From the NCBI GenBank assembly GCA_046349215.1, contig JAXMCV010000002.1, positions 124,001 through 188,000 on the forward strand: a DNA stretch of 64,000 nucleotides, given 5' to 3'. A program made the translations under genes and the position numbers. How positions within the stretch are numbered: position 1 is the stretch's first letter; the number at the start of each line of letters is the position of its first letter. Under the pieces are notes generated by a model. That model was not told where the DNA came from. It ran no database searches and was given only the letters and a program-made list of their open reading frames with translations. This document shows, piece after piece, positions 1-9,982 of the stretch. Source of the DNA: JAJXWB01 sp046349215 (GTDB lineage: Bacteria > Pseudomonadota > Alphaproteobacteria > Rhizobiales > Beijerinckiaceae).

Positions 1-96
1 GCCGAAAGCCGTATTGATGCAGCGCAAGGTATCGGGACAAGAAAGGCGCGACCGATCGGGTCTGACCAACACGGCCGCCGAAGACCGGAGATTTCC

Positions 97-900
97 ATGC
101 GCAATCTGCTCGTCCATCTCGATTCCAGCCCGCAGACAGTGAACCGGCTGGAGCTGGCGGCCAATCTCGCAAAGCGCCTCGATGCGCGCGTCGTCGGCGT
201 GTTCGCCCAGACCGCAAAGGTCCACGCCGGCGTCGTCGCCGCTTGGCCGCCGGAAGATTACGCCCGCGATTCGAAGGCGGCGGCGGACGCGCTGAAGGCC
301 GCCGTCGGTAATTCCGAATTCATGGATCTGAACCGCGGCACCGAAGCGGAAATCCTGACGCAGGCCGTCGATCTCGCCCGGCATTTCGACCTCGTCGTCT
401 GCGGCCAGCCGCTTGCGGAAAGCTCGCCTTCGCCGGCCGACCTGATCGAGCGCATCGTCGTCGATTCGGGCCGTCCCGTGCTGGCCGTGCCCTATGCCGG
501 CAAGTTCGCCGAGACAGGCAAGCGTCCCCTGTTCGCCTGGTCCAATTCGCGCGAGGCGGCGCGTGCGCTGGCCGACGGCATCCGGCTCGCCCATCCCGGC
601 GCGGAGGCGGCGGTCGTCACCATCTCCAAGCCGAACGCGGCCGATCTCGACTACAACAAGACGTCGCTCGATCTCGCCGCAGCGCATCTGGCCGCGCACG
701 GCGTGAAGGCCAAGCCCGACCAGACGATCGCCTCGGACATCGGCCTGATGGACGCGCTGCTCAACCAGGCCGCCGACCACGCCGCCGACCTGCTGGTGCT
801 CGGTGCCTTCGGCGGCCAGGGCTATCCGCGATTCTCGCGCGGCTCCGGTTCGCGCTTCATGCTGAAACACATGACCGTGCCGGTGCTGTTCTCGCACTGA
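97..900 (+). CDS. Universal stress protein (tandem UspA domains)
   Basis: A 267-residue protein with two Usp folds in tandem. The first begins at MRNLLVHLDSS and ends near residue 130 with a typical GRPVLAVPYAG segment. The second ends with a G-x2-G...G-S motif (GAFGGQG...SRGSGSR) and HMTVPVLFSH, the usual nucleotide-binding end of UspA proteins. Usp proteins are cytoplasmic stress-survival factors, many of which bind ATP; the exact role cannot be read from sequence. The ATG at 97 fits the start of a Usp domain exactly. A strong hairpin-plus-T terminator follows the stop, so the gene is probably monocistronic. Confidence 0.9.
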   Translation: MRNLLVHLDSSPQTVNRLELAANLAKRLDARVVGVFAQTAKVHAGVVAAWPPEDYARDSKAAADALKAAVGNSEFMDLNRGTEAEILTQAVDLARHFDLVVCGQPLAESSPSPADLIERIVVDSGRPVLAVPYAGKFAETGKRPLFAWSNSREAARALADGIRLAHPGAEAAVVTISKPNAADLDYNKTSLDLAAAHLAAHGVKAKPDQTIASDIGLMDALLNQAADHAADLLVLGAFGGQGYPRFSRGSGSRFMLKHMTVPVLFSH

Positions 901-913
901 GCGGGGCTGATAC

Positions 914-945
914 GGGCGGGCGTTTGCCCGCCCGCTTTCTTTTTT
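914..945 (+). terminator. Rho-independent terminator after usp
   Basis: An 8-bp GC stem (914-921 with 926-933, tetraloop) is followed by a T-rich tract (936-945). It closes the usp transcript and lies upstream of the start chosen for the MFS gene. Confidence 0.8.
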
Positions 946-1016
946 GCCACCTGGCGGGCGCGCGATTTGCCCGCCCGGGTTCTTTCCGCGACGATGCGCG
1001 AAAAGAAAGAGCCGCC

Positions 1017-2204
1017 TTGCCCCGCAAGTTCCTGTCCGCCTCCGCGCTCGTCCTCGCTAGCGGTTTCGTCGTCCTGTTCATCGGCGGCGGCACGCGCTTC
1101 GCCGTCGGGCTGACGCTCAAACCCATCGTCGACGAATTCGGCTGGCCACGCGCGGCGCTCGGCGAGGCGGTAGCCGTCTTCCAGCTCGTCTCGGCCGTGG
1201 CCATGTTCTTCGCCGGCCGGCTGGCCGATCGCGCCAGCCCCCGGCTGGTGCTGACGCTCGGTCTCGTCGTCAGCGGCATCGGCATCGGACTGATGGGCTT
1301 CGCCTTGGCGCCGTGGCACGCCGTGCTGCTCTATGGACTGATCTACGGGCTGGGCAACGGCGCGGCCTCGCTCATTCCCGTCGGCGTGATGGTGACGCGC
1401 GCCTTTCCGGTCCGCACCGGCTTTGTCAACGCCGTCGTGACGTCCGGCATGAGCGTCGGGCAACTCGTGATGATCGCCGGGCTGGCGGCGCTGCTGGCGG
1501 CGCTGCACTGGCGCAGCCTGTTCGTGGGGTTGGGCGTCGCGCATCTGGCGCTGGCGCCGCTGATCTTCGCCGCGCTGCCGAAGCAAGACGTGTCCGACGC
1601 CAGGGCGAGCCAGCCGGCGCAAGGGATGGCTTTGAGTGAGGCGGCGGGCGCCGGCCGCTTCTGGCTCCTGCTGGCGATCTACGCGATCTGTGGCTTCGAC
1701 GATTTCTTCGTGGCGACGCATGTCGTCGCTTTCGCGCAGGACCGCGGCGTCGACGCGCTGGTCGCCGGCAATCTGCTGGCGCTCATGGGGCTGACCGGCT
1801 TGATCGGCGTCGTCGCCGGCGGCTGGCTGAGCGACCGCGGCGGGCCGGCCTTTCCGACCGCCCTGTCCTTTGCATTGCGGGTGGCGGTGTTCGGTCTGGT
1901 CATGGTCGACCAGTCGCCCGCCTCCGTGGCGATCTTCGCCCTCGTCTTCGGCGCGACCTTTCTCGTCACCGCGCCGTTGACCGTGGTGTTCGTCACGCAA
2001 TTCTTCGGCGCGCGGCACCTCGGCGCGCTCACCGGCTTCGTGACGATGGTCCACCAGATCTTCGGCGGTCTCGGCGCGTGGCTGGGGGCGGCGATCTTCG
2101 ATGCGACGGGCGGCTACGACCGTGCTTTTGGGGCGATGCTGGCGGTGTCCGCGGTGGCGCTCCTGCTCTCCTTGATCCTCTTGAGAGACCGGCCGAGGAA
2201 TTGA
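1017..2204 (+). CDS. MFS transporter
   Basis: A 395-residue major facilitator superfamily permease with about 12 hydrophobic segments; the early part (FAVGLTLKPIVDEFGWPR) and the repeated GRLADR / GGWLSDRGG loops are the MFS motif A in both halves, as in OFA or monocarboxylate-type MFS proteins. Substrate unknown. Reading is open from an ATG at 924, but that start would sit inside the usp terminator, so I prefer TTG at 1017, which has a purine-rich ribosome site (AGAAAGAG) just upstream and starts directly before the first membrane helix. It faces the PKS gene tail to tail and is not obviously part of that island, as its base composition is like the rest of the chromosome. Confidence 0.8.
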   Translation: MPRKFLSASALVLASGFVVLFIGGGTRFAVGLTLKPIVDEFGWPRAALGEAVAVFQLVSAVAMFFAGRLADRASPRLVLTLGLVVSGIGIGLMGFALAPWHAVLLYGLIYGLGNGAASLIPVGVMVTRAFPVRTGFVNAVVTSGMSVGQLVMIAGLAALLAALHWRSLFVGLGVAHLALAPLIFAALPKQDVSDARASQPAQGMALSEAAGAGRFWLLLAIYAICGFDDFFVATHVVAFAQDRGVDALVAGNLLALMGLTGLIGVVAGGWLSDRGGPAFPTALSFALRVAVFGLVMVDQSPASVAIFALVFGATFLVTAPLTVVFVTQFFGARHLGALTGFVTMVHQIFGGLGAWLGAAIFDATGGYDRAFGAMLAVSAVALLLSLILLRDRPRN

Positions 2205-2419
2205 TTCGCGCAGGGCGGAAGTATCTCCTCGCAGTACGAGCCGGTGGTGTCGGGCCCGGTTTGCTCAATTTCCCCAAAATGTCATGTCTCTTTGCTCGCT
2301 GAAATACGACCTGGCGCCAGAAAGAGATCGCCGACGTTTTTTTGTTCGACTTCAATGCTCAATAAGGCCCGCAAATGTGACCTCCCTCAAATCGAAAATA
2401 ATTCAGCTCCGATTGGTCG
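2205..2419. other. Convergent intergenic spacer, left border of the low-GC island
   Basis: This spacer lies between the MFS stop and the PKS stop. Base composition falls visibly here compared with the preceding gene. No terminator, tRNA fragment, insertion sequence or integrase remnant could be recognised in it. Confidence 0.4.
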
Positions 2420-5400
2420 CTAGGATGCTTTTAGCTCCTGCAGGCACCTTTCGGCGAGATCCATGATCGACCCGGCCGCTCCAATTGCGAGCAGCGGAAT
2501 TTCCAGTCCCAGCCGCTCCTCAGCCGCGAGGCGCAGTTCAACGCCCATCAGCGAATCAACGCCCAGTTCGGGCAGTGGGCGTTCGGGATCCACCTGCTCG
2601 GCCGGCAATCGAAGTATGCGAGCGATTTCCTTGGTTAACATCTCGACAATACGCAACCGCGCTTCGGATCGCGACAATCCGCAGAGCATCTCGGCAAGAC
2701 CCGACGGATCAGAGCGGGCCGGCCCATCAGCATCGGACGCGCCTCCCAATTTGGTGAAAGTTGTCGAGGAAAGGATAGCATGATCTCTTCGCATGAATTC
2801 AAAGTCAAAACGTCCGACTCCAACGACGGCGGCTTCTACTGAACCGTCGTCGGTCGCAATTATTTTTTCCAAAGCGTCGAGCGCCGCAGCGCAGCTAATC
2901 GAGTGCCGCTCTAGCCTATGTGCAGCGATCCTCGCTCTCCTGTCATCGCTCGCGAGATAGCCGACGTCGGCAATCGGTGCCCAGGCAATCGCCAGAGCAG
3001 GCAGCCCTGCGCACCGGCGCAAGCGCGCCAACTCTTCCAAATAGGCGTTTGCGGCCACGTAATTGCCTTGGCCGGGATTGCCGATAACAGTTGTCGCCGA
3101 GGAGAAGAGTACAAAATGATCAAGCTGCGGGCCACGGAACAAACCGTCCAGATTATCGGCAATCGAAACCTTGCTTCGCATCACGGAGCGCATCGATTCG
3201 GCGTCCAGATTCGGCGCTAGTCGATCGTCAAGAGTCATTGCGGCGTGAAACACGCCGCGAACCGACTTGCCGTCGGCCGTAACTTCACCGACTAGCCTGG
3301 CAAGGGCTTCGCTGTCTGCACAGTCCGCCTGACGGACGACGATTTCCAAGCCAGATCGCCGCATTTTGTTCAGCCGCGCCTCGACCGACGAAGAGGGTGG
3401 CTTACGCCCGACCAGGACCAGCTTTCCGGCCCCGCGCGCCGCTAGTCGCTCCGCTAGGGCTAGGCCGAATCCGCCTAGGCCGCCCACGACGAGATATGCG
3501 CTGTCCTGACGAAGCTGGAGGAGATTTGGCCGCAGCTCTTGCGCGTTTGCACGTGTCGGGCGCACGACAATTTTGCCTATGTGCTGCGACCGCTGCATCA
3601 GGCGCAGAGCATCCACTACGTCCTCTCCATCGAACAAGTTATAGGGCAGAGGGGACAGCTGGCCGGCGCGGAACAAGGCGGCCACTTCGTTAAGCATCTG
3701 CATGGCAAGATCAGGACAGCCGCTCATGAGCTGATCAGCGTCAACGCCAAAATAGGAGAGGTTCTTGCTGAACGGCCGGAGCCCGACGCGCGTGTTTGCG
3801 AAAAAGTCCGTCTTTCCCAATTCGACGAAGCGGCCAAACGGCTTCAAGCAGCGGATCGACCGTTCCATCGCTTCGCCTGCGAGCGAGTTGATGATGACGT
3901 CGACGCCCATGCCGTTTGTCGCTGCCATGACATCGTCTGCAAATGTAAGGCTGCGTGAGCTGAAGACATGCTCGACGCCCAGATTGCGTAGTAGCACACG
4001 CTTCTCATGCTGCCCCGCAGTGGCTATCACCCGTGCGCCGAGCGACTTCGCGAGTTGCACCGCAGCGAGCCCGACACCGCCGGCGCCGCCATGGACCAGA
4101 ACCGTTTCGCCCGCCCGAACACGCGCCAGATTCGTGAGACTGTAGTGGACGGTTATGAAGCAAACCGGGATTGTCGCGGCGGCTTCGCATGTCATCTCGG
4201 GCGGCAGGGGCGCGGCTGCCCGCGCGGAAACCGTCACATGGCTTGAAAATGAATGCGGCGCAAAGGCCATGCATTTTTCGCCAGCTTTGAAACTATCGAC
4301 GCGAACGCCTACGCGCGTCACAACCCCGGCGCATTCGAGGCCAAGCGTCGGGCCTGCAAACCCGTCTTCCAGCGCCTCTGGGGGGAGTGCGCCTAGCGCC
4401 CACATCACATCTCGGAAATTGAGGCCCGTCGCGCCGACCTCAATTTCGATTTCGTCGGGGCCAGGAGCGCGCCTATCCGCGCAAGCCCACACGACTTTGT
4501 CGACCGAGCCCTGATTGGGGGCCTGAAGCTGCGTCGTACATAACCTGTCGCTTTCAAGGCTGTGGCGCACGCCCATGGCGTCAGCGAACACGCGCAGGCC
4601 GAACCCTGCGTTCCCATTGAGCAAAAGTTCCCGTTCCTCGCTTGGCGCTACGAGCTCGCGCGCTAGGGCTTGAAGACCCTGGCCATCCGTCGTGCAATCG
4701 AGCACACGCAGGTCGCATCCGGGAAACTCGTTAACGCACACACGTGCAAAGCCCAAAACCGCGTGGGCGGCGGCATTGCCGCCCTCCGTTCCCAGCAGGC
4801 CACGCAATGCGCCGGGAGCTAAAATCACAATCTGTCCGAGGCGCGTCTGCGACAAGACAAGGTCCCGGATTTCGAGACACCGTGATGCAATCCATGCTTC
4901 GCTGTTCTCGCGAGGCGGATTGCTGCACCCCAAGTACAGGACCGTCTTCGCCTCGCCTTCAACTGCCTCACTCACGCCTAGCGCGGCTAATTCCTCACGC
5001 AGTTCCTGTGCGAATGTCAGACACTCCGCCGACGTTCCGGCGAGCGCGATCCGTAGGCGGGCCACGCTTTCATCGGGAGTTGGCGGGACGGATTTTTGTG
5101 CGACGATCGAGGTCAGTCCGTTTGCGTTGTTTGCATCGACGATCTCCATATCTGCAGCATTCAACCATTCGGACAACGGGGTCTCTGAGGTAGAGTTCAT
5201 GCCAAGACTTTGTGCAGCCAGCCCCACAAGGTCCGCGAATGCATCGCCGCTCCACTCGATGACAGACAGCCGTCCGTCACTGGCCAGCCGTTCGCGCAAC
5301 CAGACCGGGGAGACCCCGGGCAGAAGAAAGCGCGGATTGGCCCAAATCGCGAGATTGAAGGCAAGAGCCGGCGTTTCAGGCACGTCCACAACGCGCAAGT

Positions 5401-8400
5401 GGGGGGCGGTCGAAAATTTTTCCACCAAGGATGTGCGACGCGTAATGTCGGCGTCGACTACCCAGATCCCGCCTTTCGCTGGATCTACCTCTGCCAAGAT
5501 TGCACGGACCAACGCGGCGTCGTTCGCGCCAACGATCAGAACGCGCAACGCTGTGGATGGCTCAGTTGCGGCGACGAATTGAGCGACGAAACGCGCTTGC
5601 ACTTCTCGTATTTCCGAAGACGCGACGCTTCGGGAGGTTAGGGAATTGAACAGGGAGTCCGAGAAAGGCGCCTCCGGGCTCTTTCGCAAGAGATTTGCAC
5701 AGCAGTCGGCCGCCGCGGACAGGAAGGTTGCCTCGACCGCGCGCCGTGGTTCCTGGGCCAGAAAATTGCAAAGGAGGCCGCTGAAATTGTCGGACGGATC
5801 GAGCCTCCAGATTTGGCCTGAGCGATGGGCCAGTCCAGCTTCGGCCAGTCGCGCAAGAAGAGGCGACAGCTTTGCGCCGTCGACATCGGCTGCCCGCTCG
5901 CTAGAGCGCGGCAAGTCCGGATCAAAGGCAAGTTCGCCGAACAGAGCGAATAGGGCCGCATGCAATGCGCTCAGAGCAAGGTTTGCTAGCCCGTCGGGAC
6001 GGACTCTTGGTTGGCGCGGCGCCGAAAAGTTCTGTGCTGCCACGGATCTCGGCGGACCGTTCCGACGCGGCCGGATTCCGACGAGAGCCTGTCGGTAGGC
6101 GAGTATGGGGCGTTCGCCGCCCTTCAGCCGGACCGCCATCGATCGGCCGCCGATCATTTCAGCGACAACCACACCGTCGTGGTCGCGGTACACAATATCT
6201 GCGAGTGCGGAATGCGAGTCGGCACGTTTCAAGAACACATCGCAAACGGCGATGTTTCGGCCCGGCTGCAGCACGCGGACACGTTCGAACCGGGTAGGAA
6301 GAAAGGTCTTGCCGTGAACGGCCCCTAGAGCAGGAAGGCAGAGGCCGCCTTGCAGCCCGCCGTCTAGCAGTATCGGATCGAGGAGGAAAGGTTCGTCGGC
6401 CGTCGCGCTCGTTTCGAGCCGCACCGATGCCGTATTGTCATCCAAGAGGTCGACGCCGAGAATCGGTCTGAATGCCGGTCCGTAGTCCAACTGCATGGCG
6501 GCGGCGAGCCCGTAGACATCTGAGGCTTTTAGCGAGGATTTCGCTTTACCGGAGTTTCGAAGGGCTCGGCGTCCGATCACCGCAAACGAGGGGCGCGCCG
6601 CCGAGAATGACGCGCGAGCATGATGGATCCATTCTCCGTCCGAGCCGCGGCGACGACTATAGAAGTCTATCAAACGTTCTGGCCTGTCCACCTCGACGCG
6701 AGTCTCGCGCACCACGCCCGCTTCAAGCGGCAGCGGTCGGTAAATCTCGCAGTCGCGCAATTCGATGGGCCCTTCGCCGAGCGCCTCCCGAGCAGCTGCG
6801 AGAGCAATCTCGACGATAGCTGCGCCGGGAACGACGACGGCGCCGCCGGCGCGATGATCGGCAAGCCAAGGAAATCGCTCGACATCGATGTGATTGTAAA
6901 AAATTGTCTCGTCGAGCCGAATGGGGGCGCCGAGCAACGGGTGCCGGCGCAGCGCAAAATCCGAATGCGCTTCCCGGCTCGGCAAGTGTTTGAATGTCGA
7001 CCTGTCCCACGAGTAGTGCGGTAATGCGACGGCGCTCGGCGCGCGTGCTCCAAAGTAGAGCTTCGAATCCACCCGGGCGCCTGCCGCGAGCGCGTCTGCG
7101 ACCACCGCGACCAAGGGCGAATGGCTGCGGTCGCTTCCTTCGCGTCGAAGAGTCGCGAGCGCCTTGATTGATCGACCCGCCTCTGAGGCAGCTGCGGTAA
7201 TATAACCCCCAAGCACGGGCGCAGGACCGATTTCGAGCGCGACAGCCGGTCGATGTTCCAGGCAGGCAAGCAAAGCCGGCGCAAATTGCACAGGCTGACG
7301 CGCGTTGCGCCACCAGTAATCTGCATCGAGTTCTGCCCCCGGCAGTTGATTGCCGGTGACGGATGAAACAAAGACCGTTTTGCTTTCCCGTGGAGCAAGT
7401 TCGGCGAGTTCGGAAAGCAGCGCTTCGCGGGTTGGTTCAAGCAGTGCATGGTGATACGGATAATCGACCGTCAGTCTACGGAAGGCCCAGCGTCGGGCAC
7501 GTGCGTTCTTCAGAAAGGCGTCCAATTTCGGATAGGGGCCGCAAATCGTAACCGAACTTGGGGCATTGTAGGCTGCAATCTCAACGCCCTCGCAACTGCT
7601 GCCGGCGCTTGCAAGTGCCGCGAGCACGTCTTCCGGCGACACATTCATCGCCGCCATGCCGCCTGCGCCACGTAACAATTCCTGGGCGCGGCTGCGGGCG
7701 TCTATGACCCGCGCCGCATCGGCGAGCGTCAACGCGCCGGCACACCATGCGGCGGCCACTTCTCCGACGCTGTGCCCGACCACGAGATCCGGCATCAATC
7801 CTTGCGCCGCGAGCGCTTCAACGACGCCCACCTGGATTGCAAACAGAAGCGGCTGGGCGAGACGCGCACTCTTGAGCATCTCTGCAAGGTCGGGTGAGTG
7901 AAGCGCCTCGCGGGTGGACCAGCCCGTTAGCGGCGCGAGTATTTCGTCGACCTGGTCAATCGCCCGAGCAAAAATTGTATCTTTCTCCAGCGCATCAAGG
8001 CCCATTCCGGCCCACTGCGATCCGTTCCCGGAAAAAGTGAACAGAACAGCGCCATTGCCTGACAGCGCGCGGCCTACAGTTACGTCGGGATGCGGTCTAC
8101 CATTGGCTAGAGCGTCCAGCGCCTCTAAGGCTTGCGGGGCACTGCGGGAGTGCACGATGGCACGTCGTTGTAGCATATCTCGCGTATAGGCCGCAGAATT
8201 GGCGATCGGAGCTAGCTGACTTTCGTCACTCGAAAGCTGTTCGCGATAGGCGCCGGCAATCGCGCGCAGTGCTTTCTCGCTTTGAGCGGAGATTATGATG
8301 GGCGCCGGCGAGACCGCGCGAGGCCGCACATCGCAAGTCGGTTGCGCGCGCAGGACGACATGGGCATTGGCTCCTCCGAAGCCGAACGAGCTTACGCCTG

Positions 8401-9592
8401 CGAGCGGTGTTCGGCCCGTATCCAAAGCGACGGGTTGCGCGGCTACGGCCAGATTTAGGCTTGCGAATGGAATATCCGGATTGGGCGTCACGAAATGCAG
8501 GGTCGCAGGCAATTTTTCGTAGCGCAAGGCGAGCGCCGCTTTTAGAAGTCCTACGAGTCCCGACGCCGGCTCAAGATGGCCAAAATTTGATTTTGCCGAA
8601 CCGATCGGCAACGGAGCATGACGACGGCTGCCGAGCGCGTCGCCGATAGCGAAAGCTTCCGCCGGATCGCCGACGCGCGTGCCTGTTCCATGCGCTTCTA
8701 CGAAAGCAAGCGCTTCCGCATCGATCCCAAATGTGTCGTAGACATGTCTGAGGAGTGCCGATTGCGTCTCCGAAGATGGCAGCGAGAGGCCATTGGTACG
8801 TCCGTCGGAATTTGCTCCCCACGCGACTATGTCTCCGAATCCGTCGACACCATCGGTCGCTTCGATCAAAAGTGCGACTGCGCCCTCCGCGCGCACATAG
8901 CCGTCTCCAGCCACGTCGAAGGCGCGGCAGAGACCTGTTGGCGAAAGCATGTGCGCGGCAGAGAATCCGATGAATGGATAAGGCGCGGACAAGAGGCTGA
9001 CGCCGGCGACGATCGCTCTTTTGAGCCTTCCGCTTGCAATTGCTTCGCAGGCTTGCGTCAACGCCACCAGAGACGAAGAGCACGCCGTGTCAACCGTGAG
9101 GCTTGGGCCCTTGAAGTCGAATTGATACGATATCCGATTTGCGATTATTGAGAGCGTGTTTCCGGTCATCATCTGCGTATCGACGCTTAGCGGATCGCTG
9201 ATGAAGCGGTATAGATAATCGGACGAGGATGCGCCGACGAAGACCCCAACCTCTTCGCCCGCCAGGGATGAAGGCGGAACGCCCGCGGATTCCAGAGCCT
9301 CCCAGACCAATTCTAGCAGCAGTCGCTGCTGAGGATCCATTTGTTGCGCTTCCCGAGGGGAAATTCCGAAGAACGCTGCGTCGAACGAAAAGATATCGTC
9401 GAGAACGCCGGCCGCGAAGGATACCGACGAACCGCGGACCTCTCGGTTCGGATGGTGATAACGGGCTGCGTCGAAACGATCCTGCGGTATGGACGAGACG
9501 GTGCAGCGACCGCCGTCTAGGACCCGCCAAGCTTGATCGACATTGTTTGCCCCGGGAAGCCGACAAGCATATCCAGTGATGCGGACCGTCAA
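2420..9592 (-). CDS. Type I polyketide synthase, KS-AT-DH-pseudoMT-ER-KR-ACP
   Basis: A single-module, fully reducing PKS of 2390 residues. KS: catalytic Cys171 in DTACSSSL, His301 in HGTGT, His339 in KSNFGH. AT: GHSVGE with Ser608; the specificity motif near 711-714 reads YPYH, neither the classic malonyl HAFH nor methylmalonyl YASH. DH: HxxxGxxxxP from His913 and Asp1077 in LLDGGLQ. Residues about 1200-1490 match a C-methyltransferase in position, but the SAM motif is replaced by IVGANDA, so it is probably dead. A structural KR half (about 1540-1640) precedes the ER, whose NADPH loop is at 1834-1841 (HGGAGGVG); the KR has GGLGGFG at 2037 and Ser/Tyr2178/Asn2182. The ACP serine is 2347 (VDSL). 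There is no thioesterase. The start is TTG, with GGAGGG five bases upstream. It is the last gene of the four-gene island. Confidence 0.93.
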   Translation of the reverse strand: MTVRITGYACRLPGANNVDQAWRVLDGGRCTVSSIPQDRFDAARYHHPNREVRGSSVSFAAGVLDDIFSFDAAFFGISPREAQQMDPQQRLLLELVWEALESAGVPPSSLAGEEVGVFVGASSSDYLYRFISDPLSVDTQMMTGNTLSIIANRISYQFDFKGPSLTVDTACSSSLVALTQACEAIASGRLKRAIVAGVSLLSAPYPFIGFSAAHMLSPTGLCRAFDVAGDGYVRAEGAVALLIEATDGVDGFGDIVAWGANSDGRTNGLSLPSSETQSALLRHVYDTFGIDAEALAFVEAHGTGTRVGDPAEAFAIGDALGSRRHAPLPIGSAKSNFGHLEPASGLVGLLKAALALRYEKLPATLHFVTPNPDIPFASLNLAVAAQPVALDTGRTPLAGVSSFGFGGANAHVVLRAQPTCDVRPRAVSPAPIIISAQSEKALRAIAGAYREQLSSDESQLAPIANSAAYTRDMLQRRAIVHSRSAPQALEALDALANGRPHPDVTVGRALSGNGAVLFTFSGNGSQWAGMGLDALEKDTIFARAIDQVDEILAPLTGWSTREALHSPDLAEMLKSARLAQPLLFAIQVGVVEALAAQGLMPDLVVGHSVGEVAAAWCAGALTLADAARVIDARSRAQELLRGAGGMAAMNVSPEDVLAALASAGSSCEGVEIAAYNAPSSVTICGPYPKLDAFLKNARARRWAFRRLTVDYPYHHALLEPTREALLSELAELAPRESKTVFVSSVTGNQLPGAELDADYWWRNARQPVQFAPALLACLEHRPAVALEIGPAPVLGGYITAAASEAGRSIKALATLRREGSDRSHSPLVAVVADALAAGARVDSKLYFGARAPSAVALPHYSWDRSTFKHLPSREAHSDFALRRHPLLGAPIRLDETIFYNHIDVERFPWLADHRAGGAVVVPGAAIVEIALAAAREALGEGPIELRDCEIYRPLPLEAGVVRETRVEVDRPERLIDFYSRRRGSDGEWIHHARASFSAARPSFAVIGRRALRNSGKAKSSLKASDVYGLAAAMQLDYGPAFRPILGVDLLDDNTASVRLETSATADEPFLLDPILLDGGLQGGLCLPALGAVHGKTFLPTRFERVRVLQPGRNIAVCDVFLKRADSHSALADIVYRDHDGVVVAEMIGGRSMAVRLKGGERPILAYRQALVGIRPRRNGPPRSVAAQNFSAPRQPRVRPDGLANLALSALHAALFALFGELAFDPDLPRSSERAADVDGAKLSPLLARLAEAGLAHRSGQIWRLDPSDNFSGLLCNFLAQEPRRAVEATFLSAAADCCANLLRKSPEAPFSDSLFNSLTSRSVASSEIREVQARFVAQFVAATEPSTALRVLIVGANDAALVRAILAEVDPAKGGIWVVDADITRRTSLVEKFSTAPHLRVVDVPETPALAFNLAIWANPRFLLPGVSPVWLRERLASDGRLSVIEWSGDAFADLVGLAAQSLGMNSTSETPLSEWLNAADMEIVDANNANGLTSIVAQKSVPPTPDESVARLRIALAGTSAECLTFAQELREELAALGVSEAVEGEAKTVLYLGCSNPPRENSEAWIASRCLEIRDLVLSQTRLGQIVILAPGALRGLLGTEGGNAAAHAVLGFARVCVNEFPGCDLRVLDCTTDGQGLQALARELVAPSEERELLLNGNAGFGLRVFADAMGVRHSLESDRLCTTQLQAPNQGSVDKVVWACADRRAPGPDEIEIEVGATGLNFRDVMWALGALPPEALEDGFAGPTLGLECAGVVTRVGVRVDSFKAGEKCMAFAPHSFSSHVTVSARAAAPLPPEMTCEAAATIPVCFITVHYSLTNLARVRAGETVLVHGGAGGVGLAAVQLAKSLGARVIATAGQHEKRVLLRNLGVEHVFSSRSLTFADDVMAATNGMGVDVIINSLAGEAMERSIRCLKPFGRFVELGKTDFFANTRVGLRPFSKNLSYFGVDADQLMSGCPDLAMQMLNEVAALFRAGQLSPLPYNLFDGEDVVDALRLMQRSQHIGKIVVRPTRANAQELRPNLLQLRQDSAYLVVGGLGGFGLALAERLAARGAGKLVLVGRKPPSSSVEARLNKMRRSGLEIVVRQADCADSEALARLVGEVTADGKSVRGVFHAAMTLDDRLAPNLDAESMRSVMRSKVSIADNLDGLFRGPQLDHFVLFSSATTVIGNPGQGNYVAANAYLEELARLRRCAGLPALAIAWAPIADVGYLASDDRRARIAAHRLERHSISCAAALDALEKIIATDDGSVEAAVVGVGRFDFEFMRRDHAILSSTTFTKLGGASDADGPARSDPSGLAEMLCGLSRSEARLRIVEMLTKEIARILRLPAEQVDPERPLPELGVDSLMGVELRLAAEERLGLEIPLLAIGAAGSIMDLAERCLQELKAS

Positions 9593-9982
9593 CCCGACCC
9601 TCCCCCCGATGCGGCGTCAGTATTGCGAGTTGATTAGCCCGCAGACCTTCTCCTACCGAAGTTGGAGGATAATCCAAGTTTTCTTCGACAGAAACCTTTT
9701 CTTCATTCGCAGGCGCTTCGCTTCTTTTTGAAGCCGTAATTCGCTTCGTGCATGCCTCTGCCCTGGGCGGTAGCCTCATGGGTCTGTGACGCTGGAACGT
9801 CCCCGCTCTAGTTAGCTACGCAGTGACGCCTGCGGCATGTGACGACCCAATTCGCCTAGCCTGTTGCGTAGCGAGACACACAAACTCGACCGCGCTGAAC
9901 CGCATTGTTCGAAAGTCGAAGAAGTGCGTGATGGCGCGTTGTGGTCCGGCCGAAAGGAAGAAGTCGCTGAACATTTTCCCTG
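9593..9982. other. 390-bp spacer between the PKS and the GNAT-like gene
   Basis: Relatively AT-rich, non-coding as far as can be seen. It ends on the PKS side with the good ribosome site (GGGGGGAGGG) for the TTG start. A separate promoter for the PKS may lie here, since the upstream island genes are packed more tightly, but no convincing -35/-10 pair stood out. Confidence 0.4.

Noticed and set aside
822..2054. Long minus-strand open frame opposite the MFS gene
   Set aside because: The translation is low-complexity (Arg, Gln, Glu, Asp rich) and has no hydrophobic or domain pattern; the plus strand has a proper MFS protein.
2205..2419. Direct repeat of the tRNA-Met 3' end as island attachment site
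   Set aside because: No stretch resembling TGGTAGCGGAGGAGGG was found by eye at the left border.
9090..9779. Minus-strand open frame overlapping the start of the PKS in another frame
   Set aside because: The part inside the PKS is a shadow. The part upstream (9593-9779) has no ribosome site or domain, while the PKS TTG start has a strong one. A leader peptide cannot be fully excluded.
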